DNA of 64,000 bases, taken from NCBI RefSeq assembly GCF_030345335.1, contig NZ_JAPVRC010000002.1:1-64000 (forward strand). Reading direction: 5' to 3'. The notes beneath the pieces were generated by a model. The model saw only the letters and a list, made by a program, of their open reading frames with translations, did not search any database and had not been told where the DNA came from. This DNA comes from Halobacillus campisalis (GTDB lineage Bacteria; Bacillota; Bacilli; Bacillales; Halobacillaceae). This document shows positions 1 through 8,933 of this stretch, in pieces. Numbering within the stretch: position 1 is the first letter of the stretch; each line of letters opens with the position of its first letter. The translations under genes were made by a program, and so were the position numbers.

Positions 1-8
1 CTCAATCA

Positions 9-128
9 ACGATGTAGTGGCGACAGCGAAGAGGTCACACCTGTTCCCATGCCGAACACAGTAGTTAAGCTCTTCAGCGCCGATGGTAGTCGGGTTTACC
101 CCCGTGAGAGTAGGACGCTGCTACGTCG
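9..128 (+). rRNA. rrf: 5S ribosomal RNA
   Basis: The segment contains the conserved 5S core (GCGAAGAGGTCACACC, then TGCCGAACACAGTAGTTAAGC) and ends with GAGAGTAGGACG. The two ends pair (ACGATGTAG with CTACGTCGT). It is followed directly by tRNA genes, as at the end of an rrn operon; the 16S and 23S genes would lie upstream, outside the window. Exact ends are estimated from the terminal stem. Confidence 0.93.
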
Positions 129-143
129 TTTCAATTAAATTTT

Positions 144-187
144 ATGGGAACTTAAAGATTATTCCCACAATATCGCGGGGTAGAGCA
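144..187 (+). pseudogene. Truncated duplicate of the initiator tRNA leader and 5' end
   Basis: This stretch (ATGGGAACTTA..., then CACAATATCGCGGGGTAGAGCA) nearly repeats 290-334, the leader and first 14 nt of the downstream tRNA-fMet. After the shared CGCGGGGTAGAGCA the sequence departs into about 100 nt of unrelated DNA with an inverted repeat (GCAAGACC / GGTCTTGC), so this copy cannot fold as a tRNA. It looks like a tandem duplication whose first tRNA was interrupted or deleted. Confidence 0.7.
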
Positions 188-320
188 AGACCGTAAAACA
201 TCTTGCAAAACATCCCTGTAGGTCTTGCGACGAGCGTAAGCTTCAACGAATAAGCTTGCAACGTGAGGAGCAGTCTTACAAAAATTATAATGGGAACTTA
301 TAAAGAGTTTTCCACAATAT

Positions 321-398
<78 letters not shown>

Positions 399-445
399 AT
401 TATTTTCAAAGCTCAACTTGTGTTGAGTTTAGTAGTGTTTTAAAT

Positions 446-522
446 GGTCCGGTAGTTCAGTTGGTTAGAATGCCTGCCTGTCACGCAGGAGGTCGCGGGT
501 TCGAGTCCCGTCCGGACCGCCA
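446..522 (+). tRNA. tRNA-Asp (GTC)
   Basis: A 77-nt cloverleaf with acceptor GGTCCGG/CCGGACC, anticodon stem CCTGC/GCAGG around loop CTGTCAC with anticodon GTC, T-arm GGTTCGAGTCC and encoded CCA. It lies 48 nt after tRNA-fMet, in the same transcript as the upstream 5S gene. Confidence 0.96.
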
Positions 523-538
523 TTACATCTAATATTAC

Positions 539-572
539 AGCCTTAGGGATTCTTTCCTAAGGCTTTTCTTTT
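539..572 (+). terminator. Terminator of the rrn-tRNA operon
   Basis: A strong hairpin (AGCCTTAGG, short loop, CCTAAGGCT) followed by TTTTCTTTTG closes the 5S-tRNA transcript before thiL. Confidence 0.9.
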
Positions 573-666
573 GTCTTTTTTTATTTTCATGATATTACTT
601 GGTATAATGGTTTTATTGTGAAGAAACGTACGGTTTCTTTAACGCAGGACGAGAGGGGTTTTAGCT

Positions 667-1635
667 ATGGACGAGTTTTCTTTTATCGATTCGATCCGGC
701 CGTCCGCCTATTTACAGCCTTCGCTGATTAAGGGAGTGAGTGATGATGCTGCCGTGTTCCGTCAGCCTTCTGAGGATATTGTGACGGCGGTCGATACGAT
801 GGTGGAGGACGTTCATTTTTCCAGAGAGACAATGCAGCCATACCATATAGGTTACCGGGCGCTGGCTGCGAATCTAAGTGATTTAGCTGCGATGGGAAGC
901 ACGCCTGCCTTTTACTTAGTATCACTTGTCGTTCCAAGCGATTGGACACAGGAAGAGCTGGGAGAAGTATATCGGGGCATGCGCTCGCTTGCCAGCGAAT
1001 ACCATATGGATTTAATTGGGGGCGATACGGTTTCTGGCAAGCAGCTTTGTGTCTCCATTACGGTTTTTGGCTACGTCGTAAAAGATAAAGCGCGCTATCG
1101 AAGTGCCGCTCAATCAGGAGATATCGTCTTTGCGACGGGTACATTAGGTGACGCTCGCGCGGGACTTGAATGTATACTTAATGGGGTGAATGATCCATAT
1201 TTAATACAAAGGCATCGTACACCTGATCCGCGTATTAATTTTGCCAAACGATTATCGTCCTTCTCTCGTGTTGCGTTAAATGACGTAAGTGATGGAATTG
1301 CTAATGAAGCAAATGAGATTGCTGAAGCTTCAAAGGTTGAGCTTCATTTAAACTTTGAGCAAATCCCTTACACCTCTCAAATTTCTGAGTTGTTCCCTTC
1401 TCGTTATGAAGACTGGGTGCTTTCAGGAGGAGAAGATTTTGAGTTAATAGGCACGGTTAGTGAAAAGGAATGGCCCCACATCGTCGAGGTTGCGAAGCAA
1501 GCGAATACGCCAGTCGTTGAAATTGGCAGAGTGAAAGAAAGCGGTCAAAATGGTGCCGTCTACCTTTATAAGGAAGGAAAACGCTCCATTCTAAATAAAT
1601 CGGGGTATACCCATTTGCAAGAGGAACGTGATTAG
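667..1635 (+). CDS. thiL: Thiamine-monophosphate kinase ThiL
   Basis: This enzyme phosphorylates thiamine monophosphate with ATP to give thiamine diphosphate, the last cofactor-forming step, in the cytoplasm. The 322-aa protein has the PurM/ThiL fold signatures: an early GVSDDAAVF metal and phosphate site near residue 23, LIGGDTVSG near residue 118, DVSDGIANE near residue 206 and SGGEDFELIG near residue 256. A GAGAGG-type ribosome site precedes the ATG. It begins the operon thiL-tsaE-tsaB-rimI-tsaD, with tsaE starting 1 nt after its stop, the same order as B. subtilis thiL-ydiB-ydiC-ydiD-ydiE next to an rRNA operon. Confidence 0.95.
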   Translation: MDEFSFIDSIRPSAYLQPSLIKGVSDDAAVFRQPSEDIVTAVDTMVEDVHFSRETMQPYHIGYRALAANLSDLAAMGSTPAFYLVSLVVPSDWTQEELGEVYRGMRSLASEYHMDLIGGDTVSGKQLCVSITVFGYVVKDKARYRSAAQSGDIVFATGTLGDARAGLECILNGVNDPYLIQRHRTPDPRINFAKRLSSFSRVALNDVSDGIANEANEIAEASKVELHLNFEQIPYTSQISELFPSRYEDWVLSGGEDFELIGTVSEKEWPHIVEVAKQANTPVVEIGRVKESGQNGAVYLYKEGKRSILNKSGYTHLQEERD

Positions 1636-1636
1636 A

Positions 1637-2092
1637 ATGACGACAATAACATGGACAACGCATTCAGAAGAGGATACGAAGCAGTTTGCGGAGAAGCTTG
1701 GAGGCTTGCTGCAAGGTGGCGATGTGCTGACGCTTGAGGGCGATTTAGGTGCAGGGAAAACGACCTTTACGAAAGGCCTGGCAAAAGGGCTTGGAGTTAA
1801 ACGAACGGTGAATAGTCCCACATTTACGATTATAAAAGAGTATATGGGACGGATTCCTTTCTATCATATGGATGTATATCGTCTAGAGGATAGTGATGAG
1901 GATTTAGGGTTTGAAGAGTTTTTTAATGGAGAAGGTGTGACTGTAGTGGAGTGGTCACAGTTCATTGAAGATTACTTGCCAGAGGAGCGTTTAGAATTAA
2001 CGATTGAGTATGTGGACGATACGTCACGAAAAATCTCTATTACTGCTCGTTCCAATCATTTTGAACAAGTGTGTAAGGAGATGAGTACATGA
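1637..2092 (+). CDS. tsaE: tRNA t6A biosynthesis ATPase TsaE
   Basis: TsaE is the P-loop ATPase that works with TsaB and TsaD in making N6-threonylcarbamoyladenosine at position 37 of ANN-decoding tRNAs. The protein (151 aa from this ATG) carries a Walker A motif GDLGAGKTT near residue 36, a NSPTFTIIKEY switch segment and VVEWSQF near residue 100. A GTG at 1628 inside the thiL end is an alternative start, but GAGG at 1621 is better spaced for the ATG. Its stop overlaps the tsaB start, suggesting translational coupling. Confidence 0.93.
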   Translation: MTTITWTTHSEEDTKQFAEKLGGLLQGGDVLTLEGDLGAGKTTFTKGLAKGLGVKRTVNSPTFTIIKEYMGRIPFYHMDVYRLEDSDEDLGFEEFFNGEGVTVVEWSQFIEDYLPEERLELTIEYVDDTSRKISITARSNHFEQVCKEMST

Positions 2093-2775
2093 ATGTGCTG
2101 GCGATGGATACGTCAAATGATGTGTTAGGTCTCTCCATAGTTAAAGACGGAATAGTGGCAGGCGAACTAATGACTAACGTGAAAAAAAATCATTCGATTC
2201 GTTTGATGCCTGCGATTGATCAATTGATGCGTGACACGCAAACGAAGCCTGAAGAACTGGATCGAATAGCAGTAGCTCACGGCCCAGGCTCTTACACAGG
2301 GGTGCGGATCGGCTTAACGACAGCGAAAACGATGGCATGGTCGTTAGGTATTCCAGTAGTCGGGATCTCGAGCCTTAAGGCCTTGGCCAGCCAGGGTCGC
2401 CTTTATGAAGGATATATCTGTCCTTTTTTTGATGCTAGAAGAGGTCTTGTTTATACGGGCTTGTATGATACGAAGCTAAATCTCATCAAAGAAGAGACGA
2501 ACCTTCTAATGTCAGATTGGCTGGCGTCATTAAAAGATCTCAACGCACCGATACTGTTCTTAAGTCAGGACATAGCGTTACACAAAGATATGATTGAAGA
2601 ATACTTAGGAGATCAAGCTGTCATTGCTGACGCAGGCTGTCATTACCCGAGCCCCTCCTATCTGGCGCTTGCGGCAATGGAGAAAGAGCCGGCTTCCCTT
2701 CATGAGCTCGTACCGAATTATTTGCGTATTCCCGAAGCAGAAGCGAAGTGGCTGGCTCAGCAGGAGAAACGGTAA
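2089..2775 (+). CDS. tsaB: tRNA t6A biosynthesis protein TsaB
   Basis: TsaB is the catalytically inactive ASKHA-fold partner that dimerises with TsaD in the t6A37 complex. The 228-aa sequence starts MNVLAMDTSNDVLGLS, the degenerate phosphate-1 motif of the family, and has the conserved HGPGSYTGVRIGL segment near residue 64. It overlaps tsaE by 4 nt (ATGA) and abuts rimI without a gap, so the genes are surely co-transcribed. Confidence 0.94.
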   Translation: MNVLAMDTSNDVLGLSIVKDGIVAGELMTNVKKNHSIRLMPAIDQLMRDTQTKPEELDRIAVAHGPGSYTGVRIGLTTAKTMAWSLGIPVVGISSLKALASQGRLYEGYICPFFDARRGLVYTGLYDTKLNLIKEETNLLMSDWLASLKDLNAPILFLSQDIALHKDMIEEYLGDQAVIADAGCHYPSPSYLALAAMEKEPASLHELVPNYLRIPEAEAKWLAQQEKR

Positions 2776-3222
2776 ATGGTACAGGTGAGAGAAATGAAAG
2801 AAGAGGATATTGCTCAAGTAATGGTAGTAGAGCATGCTGCCTTTGCCGTACCCTGGACAGAGGAAACGTTCAGAAATGAAGTAAACGGCGAGAATCCTTA
2901 CGCGCACTATTATGTCATTGAAAATCAAGGGGAAGTTTTCGGGTATTGCGGCGTCTGGCTGATTATTGATGAAGCGCACGTAACCAATATTGCGATCCAT
3001 CCAGATCACCGCGGGAAAAAGTACGGCGAGCAGCTGTTCCGCTATTCTTTTGAACAGGTCATTGAGATGGGAGCCATTCAGCTGAGCCTGGAGGTACGGG
3101 TGTCCAATATGGCAGCGCAGCATTTATATCGTAAATTCGGACTTGTGCCTGGCGGTATAAGGAAAAATTACTATACTGACAATGGAGAAGACGCATTAGT
3201 CATGTGGGTGGGGTTAAAATGA
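2776..3222 (+). CDS. rimI: Ribosomal-protein-alanine N-acetyltransferase RimI
   Basis: A GNAT-family enzyme that transfers acetyl from acetyl-CoA to the N-terminal alanine of ribosomal protein S18 (family assignment). The 148-aa protein shows the GNAT core: [19 protein letters not shown] as the CoA-binding Q/RxxGxG/A loop near residue 75, and [19 protein letters not shown] near residue 105, which is typical of RimI. The start abuts the tsaB stop. RimI and TsaB/TsaD neighbours are conserved in Bacilli. Substrate is inferred from family and context only. Confidence 0.92.
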   Translation: MVQVREMKEEDIAQVMVVEHAAFAVPWTEETFRNEVNGENPYAHYYVIENQGEVFGYCGVWLIIDEAHVTNIAIHPDHRGKKYGEQLFRYSFEQVIEMGAIQLSLEVRVSNMAAQHLYRKFGLVPGGIRKNYYTDNGEDALVMWVGLK

Positions 3223-4250
3223 GTAAAGATCAATATGTTTTAGCGATTGAAACGAGCTGTGATGAAACAGCTGTGGCTATTGTAAAAAATGAACGCGAGC
3301 TAGTAACGAATGTGGTGGCTTCTCAAATAGAAAGCCATAAGCGGTTTGGCGGAGTTGTTCCGGAAATTGCTTCCCGTCACCATATCGAACAGATTACGCT
3401 GACGCTGGAAGAGGCGCTTACGCAGGCAGAAATGACGATCGATGATATTGAAACCATTGCGGTAACAGAAGGCCCTGGGCTTGTCGGAGCATTACTTGTG
3501 GGGGTCAATGCTGCAAAAGCACTGGCGTTCGCCAAGCAGAAGCCGCTAGTCGGCGTGCATCATATCGCTGGTCATATTTACGCCAATCGGTTAGAAAAAG
3601 AATTCGAATTTCCACTGCTTTCTCTCGTAGTTTCCGGGGGCCATACAGAGCTTATTTTAATGGACGAGCATGGAAGCTTTGAAGTGATTGGAGAAACGCG
3701 TGACGATGCCGCAGGTGAAGCGTACGACAAAGTAGCACGTACGTTAAAGCTTCCTTATCCAGGTGGTCCACACATCGATAAGCTTGCTCAGGAAGGAGAA
3801 GTCTCGATTGATTTTCCAAGAGCATGGCTTGAGGATGGATCCTATGATTTTAGCTTCAGTGGTTTAAAGTCAGCAGTTATCAACAAGCTGCACAACGCGA
3901 AGCAGAAAAATGAAGAAATTCCTCCACAAGATGTGGCAGCGAGTTTTCAAGAAAGTGTAGTGGACGTGTTATCCACAAAAACATATAAGGCCGCTAAAGA
4001 ATATGGAGTGAAGCAGGTCATTGTGGCCGGTGGAGTTGCAGCAAATAAAGGATTACGCGCGGCGTTAAAGGATAAGTTTAAAGAAGAGGAGTGTGAATTA
4101 CTCATTCCTCCACTGCACTTATGCACAGATAACGCAGCGATGATTGCAGCAGCAGGCGCTGTGGCTTATCAACAGGGACATCGTTCCGGTTATGATTTGA
4201 ACGCAAACCCTGGCTTAGACTTGGAAATGTACGGTAAAAGAGGCTCCTAA
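3219..4250 (+). CDS. tsaD: tRNA N6-adenosine threonylcarbamoyltransferase TsaD
   Basis: TsaD transfers the threonylcarbamoyl group to A37 of tRNA, using TsaB and TsaE as partners. The 343-aa protein has the ASKHA motifs: [12 protein letters not shown] near residue 12, the metal ligands in [10 protein letters not shown] near residue 110, SGGHTELI near residue 135 and [12 protein letters not shown] near residue 272. The ATG at 3219 overlaps the rimI stop (ATGA) and follows GGGTGGGG; upstream in-frame starts lie inside rimI. It ends the operon and is followed by a terminator. Confidence 0.96.
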   Translation: MSKDQYVLAIETSCDETAVAIVKNERELVTNVVASQIESHKRFGGVVPEIASRHHIEQITLTLEEALTQAEMTIDDIETIAVTEGPGLVGALLVGVNAAKALAFAKQKPLVGVHHIAGHIYANRLEKEFEFPLLSLVVSGGHTELILMDEHGSFEVIGETRDDAAGEAYDKVARTLKLPYPGGPHIDKLAQEGEVSIDFPRAWLEDGSYDFSFSGLKSAVINKLHNAKQKNEEIPPQDVAASFQESVVDVLSTKTYKAAKEYGVKQVIVAGGVAANKGLRAALKDKFKEEECELLIPPLHLCTDNAAMIAAAGAVAYQQGHRSGYDLNANPGLDLEMYGKRGS

Positions 4251-4276
4251 ACTCCCTTAATAAGGGAGTTTTTTTC
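4250..4276 (+). terminator. Terminator of the thiL-tsaD operon
   Basis: A perfect hairpin (AACTCCCTTA / TAAGGGAGTT) followed by seven T residues lies immediately after the tsaD stop codon. Confidence 0.92.
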
Positions 4277-4325
4277 ATGAGGGAGTGGCTTAACGTAAGG
4301 CTGTAGAAGGAGGTGACTTTAAAAG

Positions 4326-4499
4326 TTATGCACATTTGTATATTTATGCAGTGGATAAAATAATTATCATATTGAAATTAAAGGAGAGAAAACGCTACCA
4401 ATTTTTGTGGATAAGTTGACAACTACCTGTGGATAGTGTGGATTAAAATGTTGAAAACCGATAATATCCATACACAACTGTTGAAAAGTATGTGGATAA
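4326..4499 (+). promoter_or_regulatory. Cluster of DnaA-box-like sites
   Basis: Two exact copies of the consensus DnaA box in minus orientation (TGTGGATAA, 4406-4414 and 4491-4499) occur with near-copies TGTGGATAG (4428-4436), TGTGGATTA (4437-4445), AGTGGATAA (4350-4358) and forward TTATGCACA (4326-4334). Six sites in 174 bp in an otherwise gene-free gap is far above chance. B. subtilis is known to hold DnaA-box clusters outside oriC, and I recall one beside gcp (tsaD), so this is probably the conserved equivalent that titrates DnaA. Binding is inferred. Confidence 0.75.
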
Positions 4500-4610
4500 G
4501 ATTATAGTTGACATTCAACTCTATGCAACGGGCATTTTGATTAAATTGAAAAACCTGTGAACTACTGATAACATGATGGAAAAACGTACTTAGTAAATGA
4601 GGGAATGAGC

Positions 4611-5171
4611 ATGCCTAGAGAATCGAAACGGCATAAAATCTTAGAAGCTGCCGCGTTAATCGTTAAAGAGCAGGGCAGTGATGCTTTAACGTTAGATGCT
4701 GTCTCTAAAAGAGCAGAGGTCAGCAAAGGTGGACTCTTGTATCACTTTTCGACAAAAGAAGCTCTCGTGCAGGGGCTTGTGCAGCATATGAATGAAATCT
4801 ATCGTGCCAATGTTGAGGAGCTTGTGGAAAAAGATACAGAAGAGACGGGCAAATGGGCCAGATCATTTATTAACGTCATGCATGCAAAAAGCTTGGAAAA
4901 CGAAACGATCAGTGCTGGAATGTTAGCAGCTCAGGGGATGAACACTAAACTGCTCAAGCCGTTGCAAGATACATATGCAGATTGGCAGAATCATATCGAG
5001 CATGACGGAATTGATCAAGTAGATGCTACTATCATGCGCCTGGCGGTTGATGGCTTATGGCTGTCAGAAATTTTTGGTCTTGGCCCTTTGAACCCCAGTC
5101 TTAGGAAAGAGGTTCTTGAGCGGTTAACCGAACATACGCACAGAACAGAAGAGCAGACAAAAAAACAGTAA
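4611..5171 (+). CDS. TetR/AcrR-family transcriptional regulator
   Basis: A 186-aa one-component regulator. An N-terminal TetR helix-turn-helix spans about residues 8-55 (KILEAAALIVKEQG, VSKRAEVSKGGLLYHFSTKEALV), followed by an all-helical ligand domain (TetR_C type) with no recognised effector. The ATG at 4611 is chosen because GAGGGA lies 7 nt upstream; the ATG at 4605 would be too close. It is transcribed alone between the DnaA-box cluster and a bidirectional terminator, so no adjacent target is obvious. Divergent or distant efflux genes are possible targets. Confidence 0.88.
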   Translation: MPRESKRHKILEAAALIVKEQGSDALTLDAVSKRAEVSKGGLLYHFSTKEALVQGLVQHMNEIYRANVEELVEKDTEETGKWARSFINVMHAKSLENETISAGMLAAQGMNTKLLKPLQDTYADWQNHIEHDGIDQVDATIMRLAVDGLWLSEIFGLGPLNPSLRKEVLERLTEHTHRTEEQTKKQ

Positions 5172-5265
5172 TTCTATCGTGTGAAGTTGAAATGCTAAAG
5201 TAAAATGAAAAGCACTCAAAGGAACTAGGATTAGTCATTAAAATAACAACCGAATGCGACTAAAA

Positions 5266-5314
5266 AGCCAGAAAAAACACCTCTAAAGGTTAATTAGAGG
5301 CGTTTTTTCTGGCT
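5266..5314. terminator. Bidirectional terminator between tetR and brnQ
   Basis: A long inverted repeat (AGCCAGAAAAAAC-CCTCTA / TAGAGG-CGTTTTTTCTGGCT) with A/T tracts on both sides serves the convergent TetR and BrnQ genes. Confidence 0.88.
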
Positions 5315-5348
5315 TGTTTTTGTTTGTTCTTTCTTAGAGACTATGGAA

Positions 5349-6719
5349 TCAGTTATTTTCAATAGTTGTAGATCGTGAATGGGAACCCTCTCGTGCCGGC
5401 CAAAAGCCGCCGATCAAGGCACCGGCTAAAGCAGGTAATATCCAGCCAAGCCCGATATCATAAAGCGGTAAATACTCAAGGTAAAGCTGCTTCACTGATT
5501 CAATTGATGAAAGAGTCGCCCCAGGAACGCTTTCAGCTAAGGTACTGTAGCCATCAACGATACTGACGAAAAACGTAAAGAACATGGATGTGGCATATAC
5601 ACTGCGCTTGTGGTCGAATAGGGAAGAGCACAGCCCTAATAAAATAAGGACAATAGCCAGCGGATATAAAAACATCAATACCGGCAAAGCAAATTGTATG
5701 ATGTTGTTTAAGCCGAAGTTTGCGATTGTAAAGGATACTAGACATAGCACAAGTACGAACGCCTGATAGCTGACTTTTGGAAATGTTTCATGAAAAAATT
5801 CACTGCACGCACTGATCAGCCCTATGCTTGTCTTCAAACAAGCCAGCACAATAATAATAGCAAGTAAAATCGCCCCAAACGACCCGAAAAAATATTGAGC
5901 GACTGCCGCAAAGATCAGGCCACCATTATCGAATGTCCCAACAGCTGCTACACTAGAAGCCCCCATATAGGCAATCAACCCATAAATCACCATCATTAAG
6001 CCCATGGCGAAGATGCCTGACTTCCAGGTCGTTTTTGCAATGGCCTTCGTGTCTGTAATTCCCTGGCTTTTAATCGCATGAATAACAACAATACCGAAAG
6101 CGAGAGAGGCTAGAGCATCCATCGTGTTATAGCCTTCTTTAAAGCCTGTCATAAACGCCAGTTGATTGTAGTCACCCGCAGGTGCGCCAAAGCTCCCCAT
6201 TGGTCGAACAATCGCCACAATGATTAATACGAATAAGAACACTAAGAATGTCGGCGTTAAGTATTTTCCGATGTAATCCATAATTTTGGCTGGATTTAGA
6301 GAGAAATAATAGACAACCCCAAAGAATAAGAAGCTGAAGATTCCTAACCATAAACTTGCATGATCCGGATTCATAAACGGTTCAAAACCGATAACAAATG
6401 GTACAGTTGCTGTTCGTGGAATGGCAAAAAACGGACCGATGGTTAAGTAAAGAATCATCGCAAAGGTGAGCCCAAATAGAGGATGAACGCGGCTCGCTAA
6501 ATCACGCAAGCCATTACTTCCTGATAATCCAATGGCTAAAATTCCTAAAAACGGCAGACCTATTGCTGTCACGATAAAGCCGATTAATGCCGGCCAGAAG
6601 TTTGTTCCGGCCATCTGACCTAACTGGATCGGGAAAATTAAGTTCCCCGCCCCAAAGTACAGCCCAAACAACATCGTACCTATTAGAGCATACGTAGAAA
6701 ATGGTATTTTGTTTTGCAT
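5349..6719 (-). CDS. brnQ: Branched-chain amino acid transporter BrnQ (LIVCS family)
   Basis: A sodium-coupled importer of leucine, isoleucine and valine in the membrane. The 456-aa protein has about 12 hydrophobic helices and the family opening (FSTYALIGTMLFGLYFGAGNLIFPIQLGQ), with FFAIPRTATVPF near residue 100. ATG 6719 is selected because GAAGGGAAC lies just upstream; a longer frame exists to 6806 but lacks a ribosome site. The gene is monocistronic and divergent from dacB. Sodium coupling fits a halophilic host but is inferred from family. Confidence 0.93.
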   Translation of the reverse strand: MQNKIPFSTYALIGTMLFGLYFGAGNLIFPIQLGQMAGTNFWPALIGFIVTAIGLPFLGILAIGLSGSNGLRDLASRVHPLFGLTFAMILYLTIGPFFAIPRTATVPFVIGFEPFMNPDHASLWLGIFSFLFFGVVYYFSLNPAKIMDYIGKYLTPTFLVFLFVLIIVAIVRPMGSFGAPAGDYNQLAFMTGFKEGYNTMDALASLAFGIVVIHAIKSQGITDTKAIAKTTWKSGIFAMGLMMVIYGLIAYMGASSVAAVGTFDNGGLIFAAVAQYFFGSFGAILLAIIIVLACLKTSIGLISACSEFFHETFPKVSYQAFVLVLCLVSFTIANFGLNNIIQFALPVLMFLYPLAIVLILLGLCSSLFDHKRSVYATSMFFTFFVSIVDGYSTLAESVPGATLSSIESVKQLYLEYLPLYDIGLGWILPALAGALIGGFWPAREGSHSRSTTIENN

Positions 6720-6986
6720 ATTTCTTGTTCCCTTCTCGTTGTAAAATGAGTACTGCATTTTTAAAACAATAAAAATAATACTATCAGGGATTGGGAAAAG
6801 GAACAATATGAAATATCAATCTAAAGCTCCACGACTTAAATAAAAATACTCGTATTGGAATAAGCTAGAAGTATAATAAATCCTCCTATGGAGCTATTTT
6901 GGATAATTTTACATAAAATTGTTAAAAAATTCTGTCTCCTTTGCTAGGCTTAAAGGAATCAAAATATTGAAGGAGGAAGATACATA

Positions 6987-8489
6987 ATGAAGTTATCAAT
7001 TAAAAGTAAGCAAATGGTTATTCTGTTTCTCATCGCGTTCTTAACGTTCGCTCCTTCCCAAGCCGTGGAAGACACTCAAGTAAATGCTTCATCTGAGGAC
7101 ACAGCGTTATCAACTCAAATTGACGAAATTTTAAATGATGGGAGGTTAGATGGAGCATTAGCTGGTGTTAGTGTACGTTCAGCTGAGAGTGGAGAACTGT
7201 TGTATGAAAACGACGGTGATATTCGATTAAAACCCGCTTCTAATATGAAACTTTTAACCGGTGCTGCTGCCCTTGAAACGCTAGGTCCCGACTATACGTT
7301 CACAACAGAGGTATTAACCGACGGAAGCATCAAAGGTAAGAAGCTGCATGGTGACTTATACTTAAAAGGCAAAGGCGACCCGACGGTAATGGAAGATGAC
7401 ATTCAAGCATTTGCTCAGTCCGTAAAAGAAGCTGGTATAGAGGAGGTCAAAGGAGATCTTCTTGCTGATGATACATGGTATGACGATATTCGATTATCAG
7501 AGGATATCTCGTGGAATGATGAAACCAACTATACAGCTGCTCAAATCTCAGCACTAACTGTATCACCAAACGAAGATTATGATGCGGGCACTGTGATTGT
7601 CGAAGTGTATCCTGCAGATGAAGAAGGGGAGGAGGCGGAGGTAAAAGTCACTCCTGAAAATGATTATGTGCAAATTGTTAATAAAACAGAGACCACAGCT
7701 TCCGATCAGCCTAAAGATATTTCCATTGAACGTGAGCATGGCACCAATCAAATTGTTGTTGAAGGAGAAATCCCGATTGAAGGCACACGATCACGCTCCT
7801 GGGTGGCTGTTTCAGAACCTGCAGGGCTTACTTTAGATTTATTTCACAAGGCATTAGGCAAAGAAGGAATAAAAGTTAAGGGTGAAACACGTGCAGACGG
7901 AAAAACTCCCGAATCAGCAGAATTACTTGTAGATAACGAGTCCATGCCACTGGAAGAGCTGTTTATTCCATTTATGAAGCTCAGTAATAACGGCCATGCG
8001 GAAGTGTTGATCAAAGAGATGGGTAAAGTTGTCCATGATGAAGGCAGCTGGGATAAGGGTTTTGAAGTGGTGGAAGATTTTCTTCACGATAACGACGTCA
8101 ATGCTGAGACGATGAGACTGCGTGACGGGTCCGGCATGTCACATGTGAACATGGTCCCTGCAAACGAAATTTCAAAGCTGCTTTACCAAGTTCAAAACAA
8201 AGAGTGGTTCCCAGCTTATTTGAATTCTCTTCCTGTTGCCGGAAATAGTGAACGCTTTGTCGGCGGAACACTGCGATACAGAATGGGCAATACGGCTGCA
8301 GAAGATAATGTACAAGCGAAAACAGGATCCATAACAGGAGTGAATTCTTTGTCGGGATATGTGACAACAGAAGACGGAGAAAAGCTTATTTTCTCAGTCG
8401 TTTTAAACAACTATCTCGAAGGCGTCCAATCCATTGGAGATGAAATTGCTGTGATGTTAGCGGAACATAACTCCGAAGCTGACGAGTAA
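6987..8489 (+). CDS. dacB: D-alanyl-D-alanine carboxypeptidase/endopeptidase, PBP4 type (peptidase S13)
   Basis: A class-C penicillin-binding protein that trims peptidoglycan stem peptides outside the membrane. The 500-aa protein has an N-terminal signal peptide (KQMVILFLIAFLTFAPSQA), the active-site S85-N-M-K88 in LKPASNMKLL, an SNN motif near residue 332 and KTG near 445 (AKTGSITGVNSLSG). An acidic linker-rich central domain (about 190-280) fits the S13 insertion and a salt-adapted surface. An excellent ribosome site (GAAGGAGGA) precedes the ATG. Transcribed alone. Confidence 0.92.
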   Translation: MKLSIKSKQMVILFLIAFLTFAPSQAVEDTQVNASSEDTALSTQIDEILNDGRLDGALAGVSVRSAESGELLYENDGDIRLKPASNMKLLTGAAALETLGPDYTFTTEVLTDGSIKGKKLHGDLYLKGKGDPTVMEDDIQAFAQSVKEAGIEEVKGDLLADDTWYDDIRLSEDISWNDETNYTAAQISALTVSPNEDYDAGTVIVEVYPADEEGEEAEVKVTPENDYVQIVNKTETTASDQPKDISIEREHGTNQIVVEGEIPIEGTRSRSWVAVSEPAGLTLDLFHKALGKEGIKVKGETRADGKTPESAELLVDNESMPLEELFIPFMKLSNNGHAEVLIKEMGKVVHDEGSWDKGFEVVEDFLHDNDVNAETMRLRDGSGMSHVNMVPANEISKLLYQVQNKEWFPAYLNSLPVAGNSERFVGGTLRYRMGNTAAEDNVQAKTGSITGVNSLSGYVTTEDGEKLIFSVVLNNYLEGVQSIGDEIAVMLAEHNSEADE

Positions 8490-8525
8490 TCATTATCCTC
8501 GATATCAGGCAAGCAAATAATAAAA

Positions 8526-8556
8526 ATTCACCAGCTCCTCAGAGAAGCTGGTGAAT
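8526..8556 (+). terminator. Hairpin after dacB
   Basis: A perfect 11-bp stem (ATTCACCAGCT / AGCTGGTGAAT) lies 37 nt past the dacB stop. It has no T run directly after it, so it is a weak or factor-assisted terminator, or an mRNA-stabilising hairpin. The remaining 8557-8771 is AT-rich with no gene that I recognise. Confidence 0.5.
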
Positions 8557-8771
8557 CAGCTTGTAGTGAAAACATTCAAGTTCTAAGACAAAACCCCTCA
8601 AAACGTTTTCCAATTCATAAGTTGTTCCTCACGATAATCCAGCAGCCTTTTAAATTTTTTTGCATTTTAAACTATACAATCCAGACGGTTGATTATAAAG
8701 GTGGATTTGAGAACTTTTTGAAAGATTATTAAGTAGATAAAGATTTAATTATTGATAATAGGATCTTATAA

Positions 8772-8933
8772 AGTGAAGACGCAGAGTGTACAGGACTCGG
8801 TAATGCTGATCTGCAGTGTGATACAAAAGAGAGAAAGGTTAACTATCACAAAGGATTGAAAGTAAACAGTCCGGATGGTACACTTTATCCAGATCGAAAC
8901 AAATATCAATTCAAAGGAGGATCTTTTGAATGA
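8772..8933 (+). pseudogene. Possible 3' remnant of a gene upstream of cdhC
   Basis: A 53-codon open frame follows a stop at 8769 and ends at the TGA overlapping the cdhC start. Its composition is protein-like (for example NSPDGTLYPDRNKYQ near the end) but it has no usable start codon or ribosome site at its head. It may be the tail of a decayed gene that was coupled to cdhC. No family recognised; chance openness cannot be excluded. Confidence 0.3.

Noticed and set aside
2605-3123. A 172-aa minus-strand frame over tsaB and rimI
   Set aside because: It lies wholly antisense to two well-supported genes and has an implausible composition.
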